From positions 117,757 to 181,756 of the forward strand of contig AZLU01000048.1 of NCBI GenBank assembly GCA_002224055.1: DNA of 64,000 nucleotides, read 5' to 3'. This stretch comes from Pezizomycotina sp. ARF18 (Eukaryota > Ascomycota). The notes under the pieces were generated by a model, which saw nothing but the letters and a program-made list of their open reading frames with translations, ran no database searches and was not told the DNA's origin. Within the stretch, counting starts at the first letter, position 1. The number at the start of each line of letters is the position of its first letter. This document shows, one piece after another, positions 23,289 to 33,764 of this stretch. Position numbers and translations under genes: made by a program.

Positions 23289-24536
23289 TTAAGTCCTTTC
23301 CCAGAGGGCGATTGGCTTGAACTCCGCTAATGGTTTCATTCCAAAGAAATGACCAGCGCCTCCGCTGCTTCGCGCAATGGATGCTACAGCCCTCTGCCTC
23401 ATCAAGTATTCGTAACCCATGATTTCCTCCGCTTTGCTAGCTTTGTTATTATAAATCTGAACCAGAGCATCGCATAAGTCCGCTGCTTCTTCAAAGGCAG
23501 CGTTGGCACCGACACCTCCAACTGGCGGCATCGGATGCGCTGCATCTTCTAGCATAGTCACAGAACACGGGTCTGGTCTCTGAGGCTTCCTAATACCTTC
23601 CCATTTCGCCGTGAAGTCATCTGTGTCGCAGGTGAAGAAAGCAAGCGTCGAAGCCGACGGAACCTGTTGGTTATCCATAATGAGTCGGAGCCTCTCATGC
23701 CAATTCTCGTAAGCTCAATGGAACTCTATACCGATTCCTCATTCGTCTTGGAAAGCAGCGACTGCATCGTCTCCTCGGGCTTGACGTCGCTGCGAAAGAC
23801 CAAAACCCAGTAGATGTAATCGTGCGGAAGCTCGAATCCGGTTTTTGCAGCGGCGTCGCGGTTGAATTGCATGATATCCGTGAAGAGCTTTACGTTACTT
23901 TGGCTCTCTTCGCCGATTAAGGTATTTCGCTTTCGAAGCGGAGTACGTTCTAGGAATTCGGATGCTGTGATGCACGTCTTACCGAAAACGGCGCGGCCTT
24001 CCATATCTAAAATGATAAGCCCAGGTAGGAGTTTCCGTCAAACAGCTGAGCGTGTTCCGTCGGCGTTGATAAGCATGCTGCCTTGTGCTGTCGTCCCGTC
24101 CGAAAAGTGCGCTTCGACGGTGCCGTCAGGGGCGACCGAGTAGCTTTCAAATCTCTTACCAAACAAGATGTGTTCTTCGAGATCCTTGAGCAAAATACTG
24201 CGTAATACCGCTCAGTCCCCGTTATATGCTCGCGCTCCCGGTGTTGAATTACGGGCGCCGGGAGGAGGACCTGCGGCCCATTCGGTGGCTTCAGCTGTAA
24301 GTGCATTCATGTGCTGGCCGCCGTGGATTAGGTTACCGCAAGTATCTTCAAACGCCTTGAAGAGCTCATCCGTCAGGACTCGCTTGGGTGAGATTCGAAG
24401 GCGGTAGCCCTGCGCTCGTATGATGCCTGGGTGTCACGTTCGAAGATGTGGAATATAATTGGAGGGTCGGCTTTTTTGAGACCTTGGGCAAAGAATAAAC
24501 CCCAGGCCGGCACCGATGATGATAAATTTGGGACAT
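23289..24536 (-). pseudogene. FAD-dependent monooxygenase (PHBH fold), broken
   Basis: The N-terminal FAD motif reads PKFIIIGAGLG, then LFFAQGLKKADPPIIFHIFE. Next come AQGYRLRISPKRVLTDELFK, the AVLRSILLKDLEEHILFG stretch and the DG motif ADGTRSAV. The C-terminal GD motif is LEDAAHPMPPVGGVGANAAF followed by EEAADLCDALVQ. This order defines aromatic-ring or polyketide hydroxylases of the PHBH type, which use FAD and NAD(P)H. The codon after TRSAV is TGA where the family usually has Arg (CGA to TGA), and the frame changes several times, including inside the N-terminal FAD motif. The likely original start is the ATG at 24536. It probably formed a metabolic pair with the neighbouring NmrA-like gene. 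Confidence 0.75.
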
Positions 24537-25616
24537 GGTTTACCGAGATGCTTCGAAATAATTTGGGTTTCACTGAAAGATCTTCTGTATGTCCCTGTAG
24601 TCTGAGTTGATGTACCGTAGTTTGTATCCGTCGGAGCCAGGAGGCAGACGCGGTTTAATAAAAGCACCAACTTCGCAGATGGTCCGGGCGCCGACGAGTG
24701 CCAGAACCCTAACGCTCTGACGTCTACGGCAGACATTCGGGCTGAAATCAACTAAATATGGCTGGGGCCTAGTCCCAACTTTATAGATAGCGGAAGGGAG
24801 GATTTTGAATTCTCGGGGCGATCAAGCTTTCTCGGCGGAGGACCCCCTGCTTGCTTACCAAAAAGACGCGGATTTGATTCATTTTAGGAAGGCTTGACGC
24901 CGCCGCCGGTCGCTAAATGTTTTATCACTGCTATCGCGCGACGTAATTCCCCAAAAGACAAGCATTCTTTAAAATCCTCCGGTTGTTCACCTGCAGGGGT
25001 ATAGGAATTGATCCGGTTCCAATGCGTAAGCGACCGTGGGAGGTGTCCAAATTGATAAGGTTGTATCTTATAGGCTCTTAGCTCACGAAGGGACGAAGCT
25101 TTGTGACACTATTTATTATTGGTTGGGTGTTCAAGTTTTCTCACGCGTTGTAAGAGGTATCTCGTCAAAAAAAAAAAAAAAAAAAAAAAAAAAGACGTCC
25201 AAGTTTGAAACCGGAACTGTCGATGCTTGATTGTTAACGAATGCGGAAATGCTATACAAATATGGCATGGCTGAATGGGTTTGTCCTCTTTAGAATAGCC
25301 GGATTCTCCTTTATCAATGAATTGGTGTAAATCTTTGTGCTTACCTTATGAGTTATGAGGAAAAGAGACAAAGGACAGCATAAAGATAGAGAGGCCTATG
25401 AAGACAGCTGCACCCGCCTTTTGGAACTGCAACTCTCAAGTTCGTACGAAATATTATCAGGCTCCCGACTACAAACGTAAAAATAGTCAGTATCGAAGTA
25501 ACCGCTTCGAGGTTCAATACAAGAGACTTGAGTCCAGACGAACGATAGCCAAAAGGAATGGGCTGGCGACTTACGTTTGTAATACGCACAACTCCGAAAT
25601 ACCTCAATCACAAACA
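24537..25616. other. Gap with a 27-base A tract
   Basis: No gene is recognised. A27 lies at 25167-25193. Minus-strand frames at 25353-25671 have hydrophobic stretches but overlap a plus-strand frame and have no family signature. Confidence 0.4.
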
Positions 25617-25784
25617 TGAGCAACCCCAAGTACAGCAAGGCGCTAGTAAAATTCACGAGAAGATCACACACATGGTCGATACTCTAATCTGCGAACTTTA
25701 TCCTGAAAAGATCCAAGAAATTGGACAAGGGCGTGCCGATGATCTTTCGGACTTTGTAGGTTGGAAGGTACTAGCAATTGCTTA
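25617..25784 (+). pseudogene. Fragment of the local small-protein family (possible)
   Basis: ATG at 25617 opens MSNPKYSKALVKF. A neighbouring frame continues KITHMVDTLICELYPEKIQE, then a short acidic stretch and FVGWKVLAIA, ending at 25784. The ELYPE core and the spacing to the following hydrophobic block resemble the frames at 26.4 kb and 29.9 kb. Similarity is weak and seen only by eye. No function is known. Confidence 0.3.
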
Positions 25785-26113
25785 ATCTAAACTCAAGTGC
25801 TAAAAGTTATTGTGATCTTGTTATAATTATCACAAAACCGGGAAGGTTCATTTACTAGTAGAGCCCCGAATTGTACTTCGAGACTACCTCCATGTCTCAG
25901 AACTTGCAAGATTGCTATTCTCATACATAAAATTCAAGAGATACAGTATTCCAAAATCCATAAAAGAAGCTCTCAGTTCCGATCCAAGGAAGAAAATTCT
26001 TTGAGCGTAATCCTAGTTGGATAACGATCCCCATACTAATATCCCAGACAGGATAACACGATTAGTTATTTGCTTTTCCTTTCCAAGCTTCTCATAAACA
26101 GGACGGTAAAGAA

Positions 26114-26581
26114 ATGTCCCAGAGGCGTCTCCCAAATGGTAGCAGTTCATCACGGGGCCCGCCAGAGCGACTACCAACAACATCCGGACGGCGAGTAAGG
26201 CTCGCAAACGGGGTGGCTAATGGCCTTGCCAGCCCACCTCACTTGCGGTCCGGTTGGTCGTCGCCTCCAGACTCGCCCACAGCGTCGAATATCTTCGCAT
26301 CGTCAACTGGTCCTACCGTAGGAAGCGCTCAGACTAGGCGGAGTACATGGAGTGATAGTTCTCTGAACGAGTGGGGAATAATGCAGATGGAGCTCAGTCA
26401 CACTCTTGCTCGTTGATAATAGAACTGTCTGTACCCGGAAATTGTGGAGATGTTTGACCGTGAAGGGGAGAGCGTTACAGCGTTCGCGAGAGCCCTATCA
26501 GCTAGTAAGATGAATCTTCTAGATGCTATCTTCCCGGACGGAGAGCTGAACAGTGCGTTGAGCCGTTTATGGGGTTTATAG
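26114..26581 (+). pseudogene. Small-protein family member, frame-shifted
   Basis: A Ser/Pro-rich first part (MSQRRLPNGSSSSRGPP onward) runs to about 26416. In another frame follows LYPEIVEMFDREGESVTAF, then ARALSASKMNLLDAIFPDGE and a C-terminus ending SRLWGL at TAG 26579-26581. The 35 residues up to AIFP align without gaps to the protein starting at 29875 (which has GLKAVFP), sharing Pro, Val, Leu-Ser, Leu, Ala, Phe-Pro at matching positions. Family and function are unknown. The two frames need a frame change or intron to join. Confidence 0.4.
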
Positions 26582-26778
26582 TGAGAGTCGCCTATCAGCG
26601 AACTTCAACGCCGAACTGCGAAATTTTGTCAGGCTCAGTTCGGACAACACCTTTTCTTGGACATCGCTAGAAGGAGGCGATTGCGAAAAATATTATACTG
26701 CCCAGCCCTGGAAATTTTCGGTTTTGTGATATCAGATGTAGATTAAAATGCAAATAGTTTAAGATAAATGTTTAGAGC

Positions 26779-26792
26779 ATTACATCCACCTC
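26779..26792. repeat. 14-bp direct repeat, left copy
   Basis: ATTACATCCACCTC, repeated exactly at 27501-27514. The pair brackets the palindromic AT-rich element at 26875-27360 and could be a target-site duplication of a larger insertion. Confidence 0.7.
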
Positions 26793-26874
26793 TGATATTG
26801 AGGAAGAAAGTGGACAAAATATAAAGTTAAATGGGGAGCCCCCAACAATAACATAACATAAACAAATAACGCTA

Positions 26875-27360
26875 AGTAAAATTTTTATAAAATTTTACTT
26901 AAGTATGTATATTAACGATTCTTAAATTATAAATAACTTAACAAGTTTTAATATTATAAACTTAATTTATATACGAGCGTGTTCGGCTTGTTATTTTAAA
27001 TAACCTTTATATATAAATTATTTTCATAACTCAGGCTTTAAAACTGTTAAATTATTTACATCTAAAATTATTATTTATTAATTATAAAGTAAAAATTCCG
27101 GTTTATAATCTATTATAAATAAGAATTTTTATCTTATAATTATTCAGTTTTAGTATATATAAATTGATTTAATCTTAAATATTTTAGCAACGGGGAGTTT
27201 TAAAGTTATAAAATAATTTGAATACAAAAGTTGTTATTTAAAATAATAAGCTCAACACGCTTGCTTATAAATTAAGTTTATAGCACTAAAACTCGTTAAG
27301 TTATTTATAATTTAAGAATCGCCGATATATATATTTAAGTAATATTTTATAAAATTTACT
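26875..27360. mobile_element. Palindromic AT-rich MITE-like element
   Basis: Imperfect palindrome of 486 bp. The outer arms (about 130 bp each) match closely: AGTAAAATTTTTATAAAA on the left pairs with the end TTATAAAATTTACT on the right, and CGATTCTTAAATTATAAATA pairs with its reverse complement near 27300. The match continues, more weakly, to a centre near 27,115. A further partial copy of the arm motif lies at about 27,376-27,406. There is no coding capacity. The superfamily is undetermined. Confidence 0.7.
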
Positions 27361-27500
27361 GTTAAAATTTAAACCCGTTAAGTCACGATTTAAGAGTCGC
27401 CGATGTGAAATTTTGACTTTTAGACGAACACTCCATTCGCTAATTAGCGGGAGTGATTTATTGTAAGAAATTCTTCGTTTAAGTAACACCGGCCGCCTTA

Positions 27501-27514
27501 ATTACATCCACCTC
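27501..27514. repeat. 14-bp direct repeat, right copy
   Basis: Exact second copy of ATTACATCCACCTC, 708 bp after the end of the first copy. Confidence 0.7.
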
Positions 27515-28131
27515 CGAGTCAAATCTATCACGTAGCAGTTACCGGTCCTATTGTTTACTAGCGCCAAATCATGAGGAATATGCCATAGTATTTCCGAGGC
27601 ACTACGCTGCCGCTTTCTACAGTCCCTTTGAGCCCCAGGCCCGTAGGAAAAGCTTATGAGACGTATCCCCTACAGAACTTGATCCAGTTACACCAATACG
27701 GCACCTCGGCGTACAAGCTCGAGTGCCGGATTACCCCAAATTACATTGAACTTAAACTTGATAACAATCGTCAGTCGTCTACCTCTCTCAGATTTTCATA
27801 TTCCGGTATCTCTTCAAAGAATCCCATTCACTGACAACATTTCTCTTATATGTTTTTGGACATGAGTTCGTGGTACAGCAATACAGCCACTTAAGGATTT
27901 CCTTATAAAATGGATCGGTTCAGCGTCGAAGGTCTACCTCTAATGCTTATTGCAGCAGCGGTTAACTAATCTAGAGAGGAAAGCAGTGGACAGGACTAAA
28001 AGTCGCAATCTAGCATTAGTATTACCCAAAGTCGACTCGGAGCAGTTATCTATATAACGATTCCCCACACTTCAGCAAAAAGTTATAAACGCATTACAAG
28101 AAAATTTCCCAAGCATTCTAAACCTTACGAT
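27515..28131. other. Intergenic, no gene seen
   Basis: Upstream region of the Gly/Ser/Tyr-rich gene. A short frame at 27628-27834 has no domain. Confidence 0.4.
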
Positions 28132-29239
28132 ATGTCGAGTCGAGATCGCCCAGTTGGATACAGCATCTGGTATGACGAAGATTTGCCTGAATTTGAGAAA
28201 AAGCTGGCCAGGATGGTGTGGTGCAAATAACTGACAATACGTCGAAATTCACAAATACTATCGGCGTCGTTAAAACGGAGGAGAAGAAACGGCCCGGGAC
28301 CTTCTGCGAACAAATTGCTAAAGAGGCCGTGGGACGGTTAGTGGAAATTTACCCTGCTGAATTCTCTCGCAGATCTGGAAAAAGGCGGAAGCAGACAAGA
28401 TGAATTTGCCTAGATCTATCATCGAGGAACGCCTCGAGCCACATCACAAACTTGCGCTAGAGGAGCTTGGCATGACTGAAGAGGAAGCTACTCAATCTCT
28501 ACAAAGCTACTCTGGTTACGGTAGACATAGTAGTTACGGAAATCCCAGCGCTTACGGTAGGCCTGGTGATGAGAGTAGCCAGATCAGCTCAACTAGCGTA
28601 GTGCGTGGTTCCCGTAGCTCCGCACACGGCTATGGTAGCTCGAACGTCTACCGAGATAGTCGAGAGAGCCGAAGCACTGTTACTGGCTATCGTCAGAGCG
28701 ATATAAGTAGCCAGATTAGTGGCTACGGAGGCTGCAGTGATGGAGGTAGTCGGAGTAGTGGCTATGGCGGTCGGATTGAATACGGTAGCGAAGTCAGCCG
28801 TTCTCACGGAAGCCGTAGCGGCGGCCACAGCGACGGGACCAATGGTCCCGGGAGCCGGAGCGGTGAGTACGCTAGCAGCACTGGTCCTGGTAGCGGCAGG
28901 GTCAAGGTTCCAGGAGGAGTGAGCTCCGGGTATGGCGCCCGAAGCAGCGGTGGCCGCAGTAGCGGGACCTTTGGTCATGGAGGGCAGAGTTCTCACCACT
29001 TCAGCCAAAGCAGCCGCCATGTTAGCGAGAGCCGTGACGAAACAGCACAGTCAGGTGGGAGGATAGCGCTGTCGCTTACTACACCAGTCAAAGTGGTTAC
29101 GCCAGCGAGCGTAGCCATGGCAGCCATAGTCACTACGGTTCGCGGCGTTGATCCAATTTTTGGATGGGCTTTGTTCCCTATCGCCTATAGAATTTCCGTG
29201 TTATGTAGAAAGAATAGAAAGATGTCACCATTGATCTAA
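28132..29239 (+). CDS. Gly/Ser/Tyr-rich low-complexity protein, frame-interrupted
   Basis: ATG at 28132 opens MSSRDRPVGYSIWYDEDLPE, then FEKKLARMV. A second frame continues VQITDNTSKFTNTIGVVKTE, then CEQIAKEAVGRLVEIYPAEF. A third frame begins at 28400 (NLPRSIIEERLEPHHKLALE) and runs 279 codons into a tail rich in Gly, Ser, Tyr and Arg (SGYG, GSRS and YGG repeats) to about residue 215, with a divergent end. The first 100 residues look like a helical domain; the tail looks disordered and prion-like. A GGTGTGGTG micro-duplication sits at the first frame change. I do not know the family. The IYPAEF motif loosely recalls the nearby small-protein family. Confidence 0.55.
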
Positions 29240-29722
29240 GAATGTAGGTGTGGAACCCAAATTCTAGTTCTATCTCAAACCTGTTTGGTCCGTATTCAAC
29301 TTAAAGGTTGCTTTCTCTAAGATCCTCAAAGTCCCAAAGCGAGTGATACTGCATATACAGTTCCAGAACAGGGTGCTTAGAGTAGTGGTATTAACTAATC
29401 GCTATTACACCAACAAAGCGCGCTTGGAAGGCCCTAAGCCAGATTCAGTATTCACACTCAGTCCGATTAAGAAGCGGGCTAGAAATGATAAATGCTCATC
29501 GTAAGAGCGCTATATTTCTTTGAGCAGTGATTCGTCGAGCTTCTTCAAGAGTAGGGTTCGATATAGGTGAATTTGTCTCACGAAGTTAGTTATGAAATAA
29601 TCCCTGGCTGAAGCAAAAAGATACGCTTGGATACATTCGACTAGACGTCAGGAACCTATTCCTGAATCACGAATCTCCCTTCATGAATAGTATTAGATGT
29701 TGGAGCACGCACGCCGTGCATG
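29240..29722. other. Intergenic
   Basis: No gene is recognised between the low-complexity gene and the promoter of the next gene. Confidence 0.4.
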
Positions 29723-29730
29723 TATATAAA
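29723..29730 (+). promoter_or_regulatory. Probable TATA box
   Basis: TATATAAA, 145 bp before the ATG at 29875, followed by a pyrimidine- and CA-rich leader typical of fungal 5' regions. It is assigned by position and composition only. Confidence 0.4.
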
Positions 29731-29874
29731 CTCAAGTATCCCCCTTCCATCATCCTCAATCGGCAAGGATCGCAACCGTCAATATCTGCCAGTGTAGTCG
29801 AACAAGAACACAGCAATTTTCAACTCTGAAGTCTTCCATTATATTCCCATTCTACAAACCAGAACCATCCCCGG

Positions 29875-30353
29875 ATGTCCACAGAGCACAACAACAGTAC
29901 TACATCAGCTTCGACTGAACCGGCTCCAGAAGGCACCTCCCCCTGTATGCTCTCAGTTCAAGAGACGATCTACGGGCTCCTGGAAGCAATCGTTAACCAT
30001 CCCTACTGCCGGATCACCGAAGAACACGGAGAGAAGGAGGTGGAGCAGCTCATAGATTTCCTTTCCTGGTACATCGGGGACGGTCTGAAGGCTGTATTCC
30101 CGAACGACGACGGCAGCGCGCTACTTGAAAAAGTTGGAAAGATAAGCGCTCTTGGTGGTATTATCGAGAACTTTCTCAGGGTAACATTTTGGCGAGAGTG
30201 ATGACTCCATGTCCGAAAGCAGTTATGAAGGAACAGCCGGATTTGAATCCAGACCCAATAGCGGCGATGAATGAAGAGCTAGACGTAAATCCCGACATAA
30301 ATGAGAGGAGGCGGAAACTCAAGAGAAACTTTCTGCTCTGTGTCATACTTTAA
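29875..30353 (+). CDS. Small unrecognised acidic protein (best copy of local family)
   Basis: ATG at 29875 opens MSTEHNNSTTSASTEPAPEG. The core is LSVQETIYGLLEAIVNHPYC, then EVEQLIDFLSWYIGDGLKAV, FPNDDGSALLEKVGKIS. In the first frame it ends FLRVTFWRE at 30201 (108 residues). The next frame extends coherently as LARVMTPCPKAVMKEQPDLN, then an Asp/Glu/Asn-rich part and RRRKLKRNFLLCVIL, ending at 30353. So either the protein is 108 residues or one base separates it from a longer tail. A TATA box lies at 29723. Paralogous frames are at 26.1 kb, possibly 25.6 kb, and 35.1 kb. Function is unknown. Confidence 0.55.
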
Positions 30354-30709
30354 TGGGTTAGAGTATTGTCGTCGTGCAGAAAGAGAGCACGTGTTTTGGC
30401 GTCAAGGGCGCGCGGGAAGGCGCGGCCTAGCAGAACGCACGCGATGCCCTCTAGCCCTGCTAAAAAGTTGTGTATATAAAGAAGCTAGTTCTCCTCCTCC
30501 TTCAGAGGTGGATAGTCAGTTGAATATTACTCGATTTTACTCCTATTTACTATTACTACAATCACGTAACAATAAAGTTCGTTTTCCCACATTAAAATCT
30601 GCCGATAAGAAAGCTACCCCGCACTTTAAATCAATAGATCTCTACTATTACTTAACGAAGTACCGGGCGCTTAAATATAAGACTATAACCGGTTTAGATC
30701 GCCACTTTA
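30354..30709 (+). other. Transition into the RIP-degraded repeat
   Basis: CA/TG-containing sequence with a TATATAAAG run at about 30,473. A stop-free frame (30301-30714) has no domain and probably reflects the edge of the repeat. Confidence 0.35.
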
Positions 30710-31298
30710 TATAATTTTAAGATACCTATTAAGAATATTATAGCGTATATCTATATTAGCTATAGTACTTATTAATAATCGCTTAACGCTATAAAATACT
30801 AATAAAATCTTTACTAATAAGCGTTTAGATAAGCGTTTAAAGCTTACTAACTATAATTCTCGCGCGATTCTAAGAACTATTAAAAATAATCTATTTATAT
30901 TAATTAACGATATAAGGTATAAAGTCGTTATAAAGCCTAATACTTATATAGTTTAACGTGGACTATTAAAAATAATATTTAGTTTTATATTATAGCTTAA
31001 AAGCTCTATTTAACTATTAAAGCTTAGCTTAAACGATTAACCTTTAGTAAAGAATATTTTAACGATATAAAATAGATATTAAACTAAAGTTAAAGTTAAA
31101 TATAAATTAATCGATAATAAATACACTAGTAAATATTAATAGCTATCGTTTAATACTGCTAAAATATTATTATAATATAGAGTTATGTTATCTATAGAGT
31201 TAAAGACTCTATATATTAATATCGTAAGTATACGCTTACTAAGCGTATTAACTCTAAGAATTAATTAAGATAAAATATTAATTAGTATATAAAGAAGT

Positions 31299-31306
31299 AT
31301 TTAATG
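31299..31306. repeat. Target-site duplication, left
   Basis: ATTTAATG, identical to 33757-33764. Eight bases is the target duplication length of hAT transposons. Confidence 0.85.
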
Positions 31307-31548
31307 TAGCGTTCTAGGTCGAACCGGGTTCAAGTGCTCGACCCGGTCGGGTCAAGGCGCCGGGCCGGGTACCCGGCCCCGCCCGGTGCGGGTCGGGTTA
31401 ACCCGCCAAGACATTTTTATATATAAAAATAATTCTATTTCTAGATATTTTTATATAATTTTATATTTTATTTTGCATTTTTACATCAATTTGGGAATTA
31501 TTTTATATATATTTATTTATTATTTATATATATCTGCTAGCTAACAAC

Positions 31549-32210
31549 TCCCCATGCCATGGCTCAACATCTCCATGTCCGTCACCAACATCCCCATCCA
31601 TGGCTTAACATCTCCATGTCTGTCCACCAACATCTCCACGGCAGAGCACCGGTATCCCCATGCCATGGGGCAACATCTCTATGTCCATCCACCAACATCC
31701 CCATCCCATGGCTTAACATCTCCATGTCCGTCCACCAACATCTCCACGGCAGAGCACCGGTATCCCCATGCCATGGGGCAACATCTCTATGTCCATCCAC
31801 CAACATCCCCATCCATGGCTTAACATCTCATGTCCGTCCACCAACATCTCCATGGCAGTGCACCGGTATCTCCATGCCATGGGGCAACATCGCCATGTCC
31901 ATCCACCAACATCCCCATACCATGGCTCAACATCTCCATGTCCATCCACCAACATCTCCATGTCTATCCACCAACATCCCCATGGCATGGTTCAACATCT
32001 CCATGTCCATCTATCAACATCTCTATGGCATGGCTCAACATCTCTATGGCAGAGCACCGGTATCCCCATGGCATAGGGCAACATCTCCATGTCCGTTCAC
32101 CAACATCCCCATGCTATGGCTCAACATCTCCATGGCAGAACACCGGTATCCCATGCCATGGCTCAACACCATGGGTGTCCTCCCACCAACATCACCATGT
32201 CATGTCCCTG
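31549..32210. repeat. Minisatellite in left arm of the palindrome
   Basis: Tandem composite units built from CCATGGCTCAACATCTCCAT, CATGTCCGTCCACCAACATC and GGCAGAGCACCGGTATCCCC. CCATGG recurs throughout. The array is longer (about 660 bp) than its mirror in the right arm. It has few stop codons in any frame, which creates long but meaningless open frames on both strands. Confidence 0.85.
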
Positions 32211-33104
32211 CATCAAACCAACATATTAGCAAAACCTTTAAAACCAGAGAGATAAAACCAGAGAGATCCACTTACCAATACCAAACCACCGCCGCATCCC
32301 AAGTTGTAGAGGCATACACACGGGAGAATAGCCAGGATCCTATAATATACGGCGATTAGCTGTAAAGTACTCCGGACAACTTAGAGAATTAAAGTCAGAA
32401 CTACAGAAGAGTCTAAGTTCTACGAACTCGAAGGGAAGGGTTCTTTTTAATACCTTAAGCAGACCACTATTGAGATCTAATACTTCTTCGGCATTAAAGA
32501 ACGGCTAGTAGAGGTGAAAAACATCTCTTGCGAACGACTTAAAGCTATTAGAACCCCTTTTCTACTCGACCTCTTCCTCGTCTCAAATTATTAAATTTTC
32601 GAGGATCTACAGTAGTGATTTACAGAAAACTTATTTTATTTAAGCGCTACATGACTCGTGTTAAGATTTAGATAAAAAGAGGTTCTCATAGCTTTGGGCC
32701 GTTCGCAAGAATGTTTTTCACCTCTACTAGCCGTTTCTTAATGCCGAAATTACATAGTGTTTGATCGACAGAATTAGTGGTTTTCAGACCGAAAATCCTA
32801 ATTTTTCTAAAGGACAATCCTTCGAGTTCAAAAAAATAAGACTCCTCTGTAGTTTTTACTTTGAATCTCTAAGTTGTCTGTATTACAATACAGGAATCTG
32901 CGAAGTAAGCCGGGATTCCGGAGTCCGGCACAGGGGGCAGCGGTATCACCTTATAATAAATACTGCCTTCCCCCCCCAGTTTTCAATGAAAACGACCTAA
33001 TCCTCTATTATTTGGTATTAGGATACGGCGGTGGTTTGGTGTTGGTAAGTGGGATCTCTCTGGTTTTATCTCTCTGGTTTTAAAGGTTTGCTAATATGTT
33101 GGTT

Positions 33105-33541
33105 TGATGCAGGGACATGACATGGTGATGTTGGTGGGAGGACACCCATGGTGTTGAGCCATGGCATGGGGATACCGGTGTTCTGCCATGGAGATGTTGA
33201 GCCATAGCATGGGGATGTTGGTGGACGGACATGGAGATGTTGCCCTATGCCATGGGGATACCGGTGCTCTGCCATGGAGATGTTGAGCCATGCCATGGAG
33301 ATGTTGATAGATGGACATGGAGATGTTGAACCATGCCATGGGGATGTTGGTGGATAGACATGGAGATGTTGAGCCATGGTATGGGGATGTGGTGGATGGA
33401 CATGGCGATGTTGCCCATGGCATGGAGATACCGGTGCACTGCCATGGAGATGTTGGTGGACGGACATGGAGATGTTAGCCATGGGATGGGGATGTTGGTG
33501 GACGGACATGGAGATGTTGAGCCATGGCATGGGGATGTTGT
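33105..33541. repeat. Minisatellite in right arm of the palindrome
   Basis: Inverted counterpart of the array at 31549-32210, about 440 bp, with the same units read as GATGTTGGTGGACGGACATG and similar. It has lost units, or the left arm has gained them. Confidence 0.85.
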
Positions 33542-33756
33542 TAGCTAGCAGATATATATAAATAATATAATAAATTATATATAAATAATTCCCAAATTGA
33601 TGTAAAATGCAAAATAAAATATAAAATTATATAAAAATATCTACAATAGAATTATTTTTTATATATAAAATGTCTTGGCGGGTTGAAGATGCGCCGGTAC
33701 CCGCCGGGCGGGTCAGAGGGCCCAAACCCGGCCCGGCCCGCCGGCCTCAAACGCTA

Positions 33757-33764
33757 ATTTAATG
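33757..33764. repeat. Target-site duplication, right
   Basis: ATTTAATG, exact copy of 31299-31306. Confidence 0.85.

Larger units (their letters stand above)
31307..33756. mobile_element. Non-autonomous, fully palindromic hAT-type element
   Basis: The element is 2,450 bp and is flanked by the perfect 8-bp duplication ATTTAATG. Its ends are TAGCGTT...AACGCTA, fitting the YARNG end rule of hAT elements. Next to the ends are GC-rich CGGGTC/CCGGGCC stretches, also typical of hAT. It pairs with itself almost end to end: outer GC-rich tips, an AT-rich spacer (TTTTGCATTTTTACATCAAT and its inverse), a minisatellite in each arm, a CCAGAGAGAT motif in each arm, and inner segments meeting near 32,600 (for example GTGAAAAACATCTC near 32,515 and its inverse near 32,730). 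No transposase is seen, so it would need one from elsewhere. It is rich in CA/TG, i.e. not RIP-mutated. Confidence 0.85.

Noticed and set aside
28589-29020. Ala/Thr-rich 143-residue minus-strand frame
   Set aside because: It is the shadow of the Gly/Ser/Tyr repeat tail on the plus strand.
31559-32359. 266-residue open frame rich in His, Pro and Ser repeats
   Set aside because: It is the translation of the minisatellite in the left arm of the palindromic element. Comparable frames are open in other phases and on the other strand, so openness reflects repeat composition, not a gene.
31549-33541. Possible CRISPR-like array because of regular repeats
   Set aside because: Units are contiguous composite repeats without unique spacers, lie in a eukaryotic transposon, and have no cas genes nearby. 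It is a minisatellite.
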